From positions 1 through 5,985 of the forward strand of contig DAOVGD010000149.1 in assembly GCA_030672555.1 (NCBI GenBank): DNA of 5,985 bases, read 5' to 3'. Of this stretch, positions 1 to 5,807 are shown one piece after another. The notes under the pieces are model-generated. The model did not search any database. It was not told the DNA's origin and saw only the letters and a list, made by a program, of their open reading frames with translations. Every line of letters begins with the position of its first letter. Position 1 is the stretch's first letter. The position numbers and the translations under genes are program-made. The stretch comes from Desulfobacterales bacterium. GTDB taxonomy: Bacteria; Desulfobacterota; Desulfobacteria; Desulfobacterales; C00003106.

Positions 1-324
1 AGTTTTATTTGTGTTTATCTGGTTGTTTATTAAGTATAGGGGGAGGCGACGAGCAGGTCAAGTGATAAATGACCGGATATTCGGCATATATCAGTCATAA
101 AAAGTGTGGTTGCCAGGCAACAGGAGATATATCCCAAGAAGGCTTTCTGTTTTTCCGTCAATTTCATTATATTTTGTATATAAATTGCCCTCTGTTTGAG
201 ATAATAATGACACAAAAAAGATATGATATCAATAAGTTTTGGGCGGAATTTGAGGCAGGGTGGTTGGTTCCGGGGCTCCAGTTCCGTTACCACCATCCCG
301 GATGCCGGTAAGGATAGTACCACT
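1..324. other. Gene-poor region downstream of tsaB
   Basis: This stretch carries no intact gene that I can support. Open frames cross it on both strands (30-323 minus, 69-311 plus), but they lack a Shine-Dalgarno sequence and read as compositionally random. A LexA-like fragment at 30-167 is listed separately. Weak dyads are present: GGTGGT at 259-264 pairs with ACCACC at 289-294 across a 24-base loop, about 30 bases past the tsaB stop, but no T-run follows on the minus strand, so I do not call it a terminator. GTTGCC-A-GGCAAC at 109-121 is a 13-base palindrome of unknown role. Confidence 0.6.
30..167 (-). pseudogene. Possible decayed LexA-type repressor N-terminus
   Basis: The minus-strand frame from the ATG at 167 begins MKLTEKQKAFLGYIS, which resembles the first helix of LexA-type repressors (LT-x-x-Q-x-x-x-L-x-x-I). 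The same frame then becomes unlike LexA and stops at 30. In another minus-strand frame, positions 90-61 read YMPNIRSFIT, similar to the LexA segment GY-x-P-(S/T)-I/V-R-E-I. That segment is preceded in its frame by a TGA at 93-91. One base lost in the T-run plus a GGA-to-TGA change would join the two pieces, although the joined spacing is about four residues longer than in E. coli or B. subtilis LexA. There is no Shine-Dalgarno close to the ATG, and no protease domain or further wing sequence. I read it as a remnant at best; chance similarity over about 25 residues is a real alternative. Confidence 0.27.
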
Positions 325-1026
325 TTATAGGGAGAGCTGGCCGTGTGCTTTTTTTATCTCAGCATACGAAGGGCGGATATAGAAAGGGACGAGTGTTTTT
401 GCATCATCTGACTCTTTGTTTTTTAGACGTTCCATTCCGAGGCAGGCTACTACCGAGGCCCGAATGGTATTTAAAAAGGGAGGAGCGAAATGGGCGAGTG
501 TGCCCAATTTCTCTTTTATCAGGGAGCCATATTCCTCGACACCGTCTCCCACAAAAAGGGCGGGTTCTGTAATGCGGCATACCCAGTCAGGGGGAGAAAC
601 AACCGTATAATCACCTGTGCGGATAACCGCCCCATTTTCATCGGTCCGATAGAGCGCTGTGTACACCTCACCTTTTCTGGCATTCAGGATAGGGCAGATC
701 AGTCTATTAGAGGACGGAAATTGGTTTGCCAGGGCATCAAGGGTGTTGACGGCCGCAATCGGTTTTCCAAGTGCAAAGGCCAATCCTTTTACCGTGCTGA
801 TTCCTATCCGTAGTCCGGTAAAACTTCCCGGGCCGATACTCACTGCAAATCCGTCAAGATCGGAAAGTGTGTACTCTGTCACGGAAAGGAGGGTATCCAC
901 TGATTTCATGACACGCCTGGCATGAGTCCGCCGGCTTGTGAGGAGCATCTCGCCAACCAGGACGTCGTCTTCCATTATTGCCACGCTTCCGGTTGCAACT
1001 GCCGTGTCAATCCCAAGGATTTTCAT
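325..1026 (-). CDS. tsaB: tRNA threonylcarbamoyladenosine biosynthesis protein TsaB
   Basis: TsaB (YeaZ) is the non-catalytic ASKHA-fold partner of TsaD. With TsaE, the TsaBD complex transfers threonylcarbamoyl from TC-AMP to A37 of ANN-decoding tRNAs in the cytoplasm. The 233-aa product matches the family's usual length (E. coli 231). Seen motifs: the N-terminal strand ILGIDTA (residues 3-9); the family signature GPGSFTGLRIG (65-75); LNARKGEVY (114-122), where E. coli has D instead of N in the IDAR core; and the C-terminal VPFYIRPSYAE (213-223). The TsaD-type metal-binding histidines are not expected in this subunit. The ATG overlaps the lon stop as ATGA and has no well-placed Shine-Dalgarno of its own, so translation probably depends on coupling to lon. 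TsaD, TsaE, TsaC and RimI are not in the window. Identification is firm. Confidence 0.96.
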   Translation of the reverse strand: MKILGIDTAVATGSVAIMEDDVLVGEMLLTSRRTHARRVMKSVDTLLSVTEYTLSDLDGFAVSIGPGSFTGLRIGISTVKGLAFALGKPIAAVNTLDALANQFPSSNRLICPILNARKGEVYTALYRTDENGAVIRTGDYTVVSPPDWVCRITEPALFVGDGVEEYGSLIKEKLGTLAHFAPPFLNTIRASVVACLGMERLKNKESDDAKTLVPFYIRPSYAEIKKAHGQLSL

Positions 1027-1032
1027 TTTTTT
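1023..1032 (-). promoter_or_regulatory. lon/tsaB ATGA overlap with A_AAA_AAA heptamer
   Basis: On the minus strand, lon ends GCA AAA AAA TGA, and the tsaB ATG uses the last A of the run (1026-1024). The overlap fits termination-reinitiation. The seven As (1032-1026) are phased as X_XXY_YYZ, the classic -1 slippery heptamer. After a slip, the next codon would be the tsaB ATG in frame, giving a Lon-TsaB fusion. An AAGG sits 13 bases upstream of the heptamer, about where an internal Shine-Dalgarno stimulates dnaX-type frameshifting, but it is weak. The overlap is certain; frameshifting is only a possibility. Confidence 0.6.
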
Positions 1033-3395
1033 GCCAACAAGACTACCTTAAGAACCTCATCCATATGTTTTACCGGAATAAACCGAAGCTTTTTCCTGAG
1101 GTTTTTGGGTATCTCGGAAAGGTCTTTTTCATTCTTGTCGGGAATAATAACAGTATAAATCTTGGCCCTCAGCGCTGCCAGCGCCTTTTCCTTTAAGCCG
1201 CCTATAGGGAGGACTCTTCCACGCAGCGTAATCTCACCGGTCATTGCCACATCCCGGTTAATCGGTTTTTCTGTCAGAGCAGAGACCAGGGCAGAGGCCA
1301 TTGTAATGCCGGCAGACGGCCCATCCTTTGGAATGGCACCGGAGGGCACGTGGATATGGATATCCAGGTCCTTGTAAAAGTCTTCAGCAATACCAAGGTC
1401 TTGGACGTGAGAACGTGCGTATGTAAGAGCAGCCTGGGCCGATTCACGCATTACGTCTCCTAATTGGCCTGTAAGTATCAGATCTCCTTTTCCATTCATG
1501 CCGGAGGCTTCCACGTAAAGGAGTTCACCTCCGAATTGCGTCCAGGCAAGGCCGGTGGCCACGCCGACTTCGTGTATCTCCTGCTCCAACTCCGGCAAGT
1601 ACTTTGGTACCCCTAAAAAGAGGTGCAGATTGGCAGTAATCCTAAAAGGACCTTTCTGTCCCTCAGCAATCTTTCGAGCGGTTTTCCGACAGATTTTCCC
1701 TATCTCGCGTTCCAGATTTCGCAGGCCGGCCTCTTGAGTGTAGTGGGTAATAATTTTTCGCAGGGCATGGTCTGAAAAAACGATATCTTTGGATTTGAGT
1801 CCGTTTTCCTTTATCTGACGCGGGAGTAAGAACTTTTTGGCAATGACAAGTTTTTCCTCTTCCGTGTATCCGGCAATCTCGATAAGTTCCATCCTATCCG
1901 TCAAGGCGGAGGGTATCGGGTCTATAGTATTTGCGGTGGTGATAAACAAGACCTTTGAAAGATCAAACGGGATGTTGAGGTAATGATCGCTGAAGGAAAA
2001 ATTCTGTTCCGGATCAAGGATCTCCAAAAGGGCGGCAGCAGGGTCTCCGCGAAAATCAGCCCCTATCTTGTCCACCTCATCCATCATAAAAATTGGATTG
2101 TTTGTTTTGCATTGTTTCAGACCCTGGATGATACGGCCGGGCAATGCACCGATGTAAGTACGGCGGTGCCCCCGAATCTCGGCTTCATCCCTTACACCGC
2201 CCAGAGAGATACGGACGAATTTTCGGTTCATGGCCCTTGCTATAGAACGGCCAAGAGATGTTTTCCCGACTCCCGGCGGCCCGACAAAACATAGGATGGG
2301 ACCCTTCATTTTTTTATTCAGCTTACGAACACTCAGGTATTCCAGTATACGCTCTTTTACCTGAGATAGATTATAGTGATCCTCATCTAAGATATTCTGA
2401 GCCTTCTTAACATCCAGGACATCTTTCGTGGATTCACTCCACGGCACCTCTACGAGCCAGTCAAGATAGGGTCGAATAATGGAAGCCTCTCCGGCATCAG
2501 GATGCATTTGCTCCAGGCGTTTTAGTTGCTTAAGAGCTTCCTTTTCGGCCTCTTTCGGCATCTTGGCTTCCTGTATCTTTGTTCTGTATTCTAATATCTC
2601 TTCTCTGTCGTCAGTATCTCCTAATTCATCCCGTATTGCTCGCAGTTGCTCTCTCAGAAAGTAGTCGTGCTGTGTCTTGGATATCTCTTCATGGACCTTT
2701 GACTGAATCTTGGCCTGAATGGTAGAAACTCGCAGTTCCCTGTTTAAATATCCGTGTACACGCTGAAGACGTTTCTTGGGATCGACCATCATCAACAGGG
2801 ATTGAGATTCGGGAATTTTCAGACGTAGATTTGACGAGACAACATCAGCAAGACGCCCAGGGTCTGTAATACTCGTGAGAATGGAGCTGACGTCGATGTT
2901 CAGTTCCCCCTGAAGAGAGAGAAGTTTTTCACTCTTTTCGCACACAGTTCTCATAAGGGCCTCGGTCCCGACCGTCATTCTCTTTATCGGTTTGTCCGGC
3001 AGAGGCTCAATTTTTACCCGAAACATCGATTTTCGAGCCCTATATCCAGCAATGCGCCGCTTTTCTAATCCCTGAACCAGGATCTTGACGCGACCATCCG
3101 GCAATTTCAACGTCTGCATAATAATGGCCGCGGTCCCCACATCATATATATCTTCCGGCGCTGGATGCTCCTCTGAGGGATCCTTCTGTGTGGCCAACAT
3201 AACCAGACGGTCCTTAGACATTGCCGTGTCCACGGCACGCACCGATTTGTCACGTGCGACAAAAAGGGGAATAATCATATATGGAAATACCACAACATTG
3301 CGGACAGAAATCATAGGAAGCAACTTAGGGATCTCTATCTGTTCTCCATCATCCTCCAAGAGGCTTATGGTGTTTTCTTCATCTGGCTGTGCCAT
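1023..3395 (-). CDS. lon: ATP-dependent protease Lon (LonA, S16 family)
   Basis: Lon is a cytoplasmic homohexameric AAA+ protease that unfolds and degrades damaged proteins and specific regulators. At 790 aa it is full length (E. coli 784). Domain order: LON substrate-binding N-domain (about 24-215, starting at LPMISVRNVVVFPYM), a charged helical/coiled-coil segment (about 220-300), AAA+ module (about 310-580) and S16 protease domain (about 600-785). In the AAA+ module are Walker A GPPGVGKTS (372-380), Walker B IFMMDEVDK (435-443) and sensor-1 ITTAN with N489. The protease domain has the Ser-Lys dyad: S694 in PKDGPSAGI and K737 in GGLKEK, the same 43-residue spacing as E. coli S679/K722. The long N-domain and helical segment make this LonA, not membrane LonB. 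The ATG at 3395 follows AGGAGG by 4 bases. The stop overlaps tsaB. No lesion is seen. Confidence 0.98.
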   Translation of the reverse strand: MAQPDEENTISLLEDDGEQIEIPKLLPMISVRNVVVFPYMIIPLFVARDKSVRAVDTAMSKDRLVMLATQKDPSEEHPAPEDIYDVGTAAIIMQTLKLPDGRVKILVQGLEKRRIAGYRARKSMFRVKIEPLPDKPIKRMTVGTEALMRTVCEKSEKLLSLQGELNIDVSSILTSITDPGRLADVVSSNLRLKIPESQSLLMMVDPKKRLQRVHGYLNRELRVSTIQAKIQSKVHEEISKTQHDYFLREQLRAIRDELGDTDDREEILEYRTKIQEAKMPKEAEKEALKQLKRLEQMHPDAGEASIIRPYLDWLVEVPWSESTKDVLDVKKAQNILDEDHYNLSQVKERILEYLSVRKLNKKMKGPILCFVGPPGVGKTSLGRSIARAMNRKFVRISLGGVRDEAEIRGHRRTYIGALPGRIIQGLKQCKTNNPIFMMDEVDKIGADFRGDPAAALLEILDPEQNFSFSDHYLNIPFDLSKVLFITTANTIDPIPSALTDRMELIEIAGYTEEEKLVIAKKFLLPRQIKENGLKSKDIVFSDHALRKIITHYTQEAGLRNLEREIGKICRKTARKIAEGQKGPFRITANLHLFLGVPKYLPELEQEIHEVGVATGLAWTQFGGELLYVEASGMNGKGDLILTGQLGDVMRESAQAALTYARSHVQDLGIAEDFYKDLDIHIHVPSGAIPKDGPSAGITMASALVSALTEKPINRDVAMTGEITLRGRVLPIGGLKEKALAALRAKIYTVIIPDKNEKDLSEIPKNLRKKLRFIPVKHMDEVLKVVLLAKK

Positions 3396-3399
3396 CTTA

Positions 3400-3405
3400 C
3401 CTCCT
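3400..3405 (-). promoter_or_regulatory. Ribosome binding site of lon
   Basis: On the minus strand AGGAGG lies 4 bases before the lon ATG (3395). This near-perfect anti-16S match fixes the start, and the following residues enter the LON N-domain at the usual distance of about 24 aa. Confidence 0.9.
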
Positions 3406-3469
3406 AATAAAATTCAGTGGCTCTGGGACCGTTGCAAAGGTCTCACTCTATGAGCCCCTATTCAAGAAT

Positions 3470-3498
3470 TTAATATAATATAAGACTACATATGACAA
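3470..3498 (-). promoter_or_regulatory. Candidate sigma-70-type promoter for lon
   Basis: Reading the minus strand, TTGTCA (3498-3493; 5/6 to TTGACA) is followed 17 bases later by TATTAA (3475-3470; 4/6 to TATAAT). It sits about 75 bases upstream of the lon ATG. In such AT-rich DNA, matches of this quality arise by chance, so this is tentative. Confidence 0.35.
3474..3479 (+). promoter_or_regulatory. Candidate -10 box for purDE
   Basis: A perfect TATAAT lies on the plus strand inside the AT-rich core, about 165 bases before the purDE ATG, but no good -35 is found 16-18 bases upstream. A second candidate nearer the gene is TTGTTT (3576-3581) with TATAAA (3597-3602), whose spacer is only 15 bases. 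Neither is convincing alone. The first would overlap the candidate lon promoter. Confidence 0.25.
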
Positions 3499-3626
3499 AT
3501 ACAACTTTTTTTTTAATTTTTATGCCACTCTCTCTTTCTGTGATGGACATGTGTCCTCTTTTTTGTTATAAACGATTGTTTTCTCACGTCGTTATGTATA
3601 AACAGGATCACAGGATGCCGGAAGTT

Positions 3627-3634
3627 AAAGGAGG
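3627..3634 (+). promoter_or_regulatory. Ribosome binding site of purDE
   Basis: AAAGGAGG lies 10 bases before the ATG at 3645. It decides the start against in-frame upstream ATGs at 3492 and 3615, which have no such signal. The start at 3645 also gives MKILVVGGGGREHAL, the usual PurD N-terminus. Confidence 0.9.
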
Positions 3635-3644
3635 AAAAAAACCA

Positions 3645-5417
3645 ATGAAAATTCTGGTGGTCGGAGGGGGAGGCCGTGAACATGCATTGGTCTGGAAGAT
3701 TGCGCAAAGCCCGAAGGTCAAGAAGATCTTTTGCGCGCCGGGAAATGCAGGAATTGCAAGACAGGCGACCTGCCTGGCTATAAGCTCAGATGACATTGGT
3801 GGTCTATTGAACTTTGCAATCCAGGAAAAGATTGATCTTACGGTCGTTGGTCCTGAGCTCCCGCTGACTGCAGGTATCGTTGATAAATTTGAAAGCAAAG
3901 GGTTGCGCGTATTCGGGGCCAGCGGCAAGGCGGCCCGCCTTGAAGGGAGCAAGGGTTTTGCCAAGGCCCTGATGAAAAAATACGGTGTTCCCGCTGCTGA
4001 TTCCAAGACGTTCAAAGACCCTCAAAAAGCGATTGCATATGTGAAAAAGAAAAAGGCGCCATTGGTTGTTAAGGCCGATGGACTTGCCGCAGGAAAAGGG
4101 GTTATCCTCTGTGCAACCGAAAAAGAGGCCACGGACGCAATACATCAAATCATGGTGGAAAGGGCATTCGGAGAGGCAGGTGATACGGTGTTGATAGAAG
4201 AGATGCTGACCGGAGAAGAGGCCTCATTTTTAGTCTTTACCGATGGAAAGACTGTATTGCCCCTGCCCACCTCTCAGGACCACAAGGCGATCTATGATGG
4301 GGACCAGGGGCCGAACACCGGGGGCATGGGTGCTTATTCTCCGGCACCTGTTATTGATGACTCGCTCCATCAGAAGATAATGGATGAGATCATGGCCCCC
4401 ACGGTCAAGGCAATGGCCTCAGAAGGGACGCCATATAAGGGGGTATTGTATGCTGGTCTTATGATTAAAAATGGTCAGGCAAAGGTCCTCGAGTTCAATG
4501 CGCGATTTGGTGACCCCGAAACCCAACCTCTTTTGATGCGAATGAAAACCGACCTTGTAGATGTAATGGAGGCTACAATAGACGGGCGTCTTTTAGACTT
4601 AAAGATTGCCTGGGACAAGCGGGCCTCGGTCTGTGTTGTGATGGCAGCTAAGGGATACCCCGGCTCATACCAGAAAGGAAAAGCCATTAAGGGAATTGCC
4701 GCTGCATCACGAATGAAAGACGTTGTGGTCTTTCACGCAGGAACTGCATCCAAAAATAGGAAAGTCACAACAAGTGGTGGACGCGTCTTAGGCGTGACAG
4801 CACTGGGGGATACTATTGAGGATGCAATCGACCGGGCTTACACCGCGGTATCGAAAATTGGCTGGGATGGCGCATACTTTCGAAAAGATATTGGTCGAAA
4901 GGCCCTCGACCGCACCAAGACTGTTCCCCTCGTCGGGATTGTCATGGGGAGTGACTCTGATTGGAAGATCATGGAGGGAGCTGCAGGTGCTCTCAAGCAG
5001 TTACAGATCCCGTTTGAGATGACCATTGCTTCTGCCCACCGTTCACCGGAACGGACAGCGGCTTATGCCAAATCGGCACGGAAACGAGGGCTTCGGGTGA
5101 TTATAGCCGGGGCTGGTGGCGCCGCGCACCTGGCCGGTTCGATCGCGGCATGCACAACCTTACCGGTCATTGGGGTCCCGATCGATTCTTCCCCCTTGAA
5201 GGGATTGGACGCGCTTCTTGCAACAGTTCAGATGCCTTCAGGGATACCGGTCGCTACCATGGCCATCGGAAGCGCGGGAGCTAGGAATGCCGGGATTATG
5301 GCCGCCCAAATCCTGGCAGCACATGATCAAACGATTGCGAAGCGGCTGGAAGAATACAAGGAAGGGTTGGCAGAAAAGGTAGCTCACAGGGCCGCAAGGT
5401 TAGAGATACGTGGCTGA
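3645..5417 (+). CDS. purD-purE: PurD-PurE fusion: GAR synthetase / N5-CAIR mutase
   Basis: This 590-aa protein joins two de novo purine enzymes. Residues 1 to about 423 are phosphoribosylamine-glycine ligase (PurD, EC 6.3.4.13), an ATP-grasp enzyme making GAR. Visible motifs are GGGGREHAL (7-15), GPELPLTAG (69-77), VKADGLAAGKGV (142-153), GPNTGGMGAYSP (222-233) and the metal-binding EFNARFGDPETQPLL (283-297). Residues from about 427 are PurE, which converts N5-CAIR to CAIR: GSDSDW (435-440), SAHRSPER (463-470) with catalytic His465, AGAGGAAHLAG (488-498) and VQMPSGIPVAT (528-538). The AGAGGAAHLxG and SAHR motifs make it class I, the PurK-dependent type, although PurK is not in the window. Both halves are near full length (E. 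coli PurD 429, PurE 169) with almost no linker and no stop or frame change between them. PurD and PurE act at steps 2 and 6. The gene appears monocistronic here. Confidence 0.96.
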   Translation: MKILVVGGGGREHALVWKIAQSPKVKKIFCAPGNAGIARQATCLAISSDDIGGLLNFAIQEKIDLTVVGPELPLTAGIVDKFESKGLRVFGASGKAARLEGSKGFAKALMKKYGVPAADSKTFKDPQKAIAYVKKKKAPLVVKADGLAAGKGVILCATEKEATDAIHQIMVERAFGEAGDTVLIEEMLTGEEASFLVFTDGKTVLPLPTSQDHKAIYDGDQGPNTGGMGAYSPAPVIDDSLHQKIMDEIMAPTVKAMASEGTPYKGVLYAGLMIKNGQAKVLEFNARFGDPETQPLLMRMKTDLVDVMEATIDGRLLDLKIAWDKRASVCVVMAAKGYPGSYQKGKAIKGIAAASRMKDVVVFHAGTASKNRKVTTSGGRVLGVTALGDTIEDAIDRAYTAVSKIGWDGAYFRKDIGRKALDRTKTVPLVGIVMGSDSDWKIMEGAAGALKQLQIPFEMTIASAHRSPERTAAYAKSARKRGLRVIIAGAGGAAHLAGSIAACTTLPVIGVPIDSSPLKGLDALLATVQMPSGIPVATMAIGSAGARNAGIMAAQILAAHDQTIAKRLEEYKEGLAEKVAHRAARLEIRG

Positions 5418-5421
5418 GATT

Positions 5422-5548
5422 GATGGCGTCGTAAAAAGTCCAATCTACTGCGTTGTAATGGTTTTTCAGGCACTCGACATACCATATGTATGCCTTTGCA
5501 CCTGAAAAACCACTACGCCTTGTATATTGACCTTTTTACTTAGCCATC
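5422..5548. repeat. 127-bp imperfect palindrome after purDE
   Basis: The ends pair as GATGGC (5422-5427) with GCCATC (5543-5548), then GTAAAAAG (5431-5438) with CTTTTTAC (5532-5539). A middle segment (5441-5459 with 5512-5529) pairs imperfectly. A perfect inner stem follows: GGTTTTTCAGG (5460-5470) with CCTGAAAAACC (5501-5511). The apex is a 30-base loop containing CATATG. Such size and mismatch pattern suggest a dispersed palindromic repeat or small non-autonomous element, not a designed terminator. It starts 5 bases after the purDE stop, so it could still stop transcription or protect the mRNA 3' end. Confidence 0.8.
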
Positions 5549-5563
5549 CTTTATCAAACTCAA

Positions 5564-5582
5564 GACTTTTTACGAAATCATC
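5564..5582 (-). repeat. Extra inverted copy of the palindrome end
   Basis: Read on the minus strand this 19-mer is GATGATTTCGTAAAAAGTC, matching the start of the long palindrome (5422-5440, GATGGCGTCGTAAAAAGTC) at 16 of 19 positions. It is a better partner for the left end than the closer 5532-5548 copy over the TCGTAAAAAGTC part. The element may therefore span 5422-5582 (161 bp), or two related elements may be overlapped or nested. Confidence 0.7.
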
Positions 5583-5604
5583 TTTGTTGGTTACTTGATA
5601 AAAC

Positions 5605-5646
5605 GTTCATTTGTCATTGATCATTTTACATTTATCATCTATCATT
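5605..5646 (+). repeat. Six phased 7-bp repeats (NNTCATT)
   Basis: The heptamers run without gaps: GTTCATT, TGTCATT, GATCATT, TTACATT, TATCATC, TATCATT. Positions 4 and 5 (C, A) are invariant; the other core positions vary once at most. The array is comparable in kind to the heptanucleotide STRR repeats known from filamentous cyanobacteria, though the sequence differs. The last unit overlaps the left target duplication of the neighbouring MITE. Confidence 0.75.
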
Positions 5647-5650
5647 TTTT
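5643..5650 (+). repeat. Target-site duplication, left copy (CATTTTTT)
   Basis: This 8-mer directly abuts the left terminal inverted repeat starting at 5651 and is identical to 5800-5807, which directly abuts the right terminus. The bases just beyond (T at 5642, A at 5808) do not extend the match, so the duplication is exactly 8 bp. Confidence 0.8.
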
Positions 5651-5661
5651 GTAACTACTCA

Positions 5662-5719
5662 GGTTCACAGTTCCAGGGTTCACGGTTCACGGTTCACAGT
5701 TCCAGGGTTCACGGTTCAA
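5662..5719 (+). repeat. 29-bp tandem duplication in the MITE left arm
   Basis: Positions 5662-5690 and 5691-5719 match at 28 of 29 bases, differing only at the last base. Each unit is built from smaller GGTTCAC / AGTTCCA blocks, so the 29-mer is a second-level repeat on a roughly 7-bp base period. There are no spacers, so it is not a CRISPR array. Confidence 0.85.
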
Positions 5720-5739
5720 GGTTAGAAAGCGATCAACCC

Positions 5740-5781
5740 TGAACCATGAACTTTGAACCATGAACTCTGAACCGTGAACCT
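5740..5781 (+). repeat. Six phased 7-bp repeats (TGAACYN) in the MITE right arm
   Basis: The units run in perfect phase: TGAACCA, TGAACTT, TGAACCA, TGAACTC, TGAACCG, TGAACCT. The first five bases are invariant. They are the reverse complement of the GGTTCA-type units of the left arm; for example 5713-5723 pairs with 5735-5745 at 10 of 11 positions. Confidence 0.85.
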
Positions 5782-5799
5782 AACAACCTGAGTAGTTAC

Positions 5800-5807
5800 C
5801 ATTTTTT
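5800..5807 (+). repeat. Target-site duplication, right copy (CATTTTTT)
   Basis: Identical to 5643-5650 and directly adjacent to the right terminal inverted repeat ending at 5799. Removing the element and one copy restores a small palindrome, TATCATT-TTTT-AATGATA. Confidence 0.8.

Larger units (their letters stand above)
3396..3644. other. Divergent lon / purDE intergenic region
   Basis: These 249 bases separate the two divergent start codons and should hold both promoters and the purDE leader. The part near 3465-3484 is strongly AT-rich. The leader of purDE has a run of nine Ts (3506-3514), a short dyad GGACA-TG-TGTCC (3545-3556) and T-rich tracts. I see no recognisable purine riboswitch core, PurR-type operator, CIRCE element or clear sigma-32 promoter. 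Confidence 0.7.
5651..5799. mobile_element. 149-bp MITE-like element with IS66-type ends
   Basis: Perfect 15-bp terminal inverted repeats, GTAACTACTCAGGTT (5651-5665) and AACCTGAGTAGTTAC (5785-5799), are flanked by a perfect 8-bp direct repeat CATTTTTT. There is no room for a transposase, so it is non-autonomous. IS66-family elements are known for ends beginning GTAA and for 8-bp duplications; this element fits both, so I infer mobilisation by an IS66-type transposase elsewhere in the genome. The interior is two opposed arms of heptad repeats around a short centre (about 5724-5734), allowing the whole element to fold into one long hairpin. Confidence 0.8.

Noticed and set aside
109..121. GTTGCC-A-GGCAAC palindrome as a LexA or other operator
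   Set aside because: It does not match known SOS box consensus sequences and lies inside the putative remnant, not before a gene; chance is sufficient.
259..294. Terminator of the lon-tsaB operon
   Set aside because: GGTGGT/ACCACC pairs only 6 bp across a 24-base loop and no T-run follows on the minus strand.
69..311. Plus-strand 80-codon open frame
   Set aside because: No Shine-Dalgarno, no recognisable motif, and it overlaps the opposite-strand LexA-like trace; it looks like a chance frame.
1983..2294. Plus-strand frames opposite lon and tsaB, and minus-strand frames opposite purDE
   Set aside because: They are shadows of strongly conserved genes in other frames, with no family motif or translation signal.
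3440..3470. Heat-shock (sigma-32 or CIRCE) control of lon
   Set aside because: CTTGAAT occurs on the minus strand, but no CCCCAT-type -10 lies at the right spacing and no TTAGCACTC/GAGTGCTAA pair is present.
3545..3556. GGACA-TG-TGTCC dyad followed by T-rich DNA in the purDE leader, as an attenuator or operator
   Set aside because: The stem is at most 5 bp with a 2-base centre, too small for a terminator, and it matches no operator that I know.
3492..3644. N-terminal extension of PurDE from the in-frame ATG at 3492 (51 extra residues), or from the ATG at 3615
   Set aside because: No Shine-Dalgarno precedes these ATGs, the extension is not PurD-like, it covers the likely promoter and leader, and a strong AAAGGAGG with a canonical PurD start lies at 3627-3647.
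5662..5781. CRISPR-like array (29-bp repeat unit)
   Set aside because: The two 29-bp units abut with no spacer, they resolve into 7-bp subunits, the array is palindromic as a whole, and no cas gene is present.
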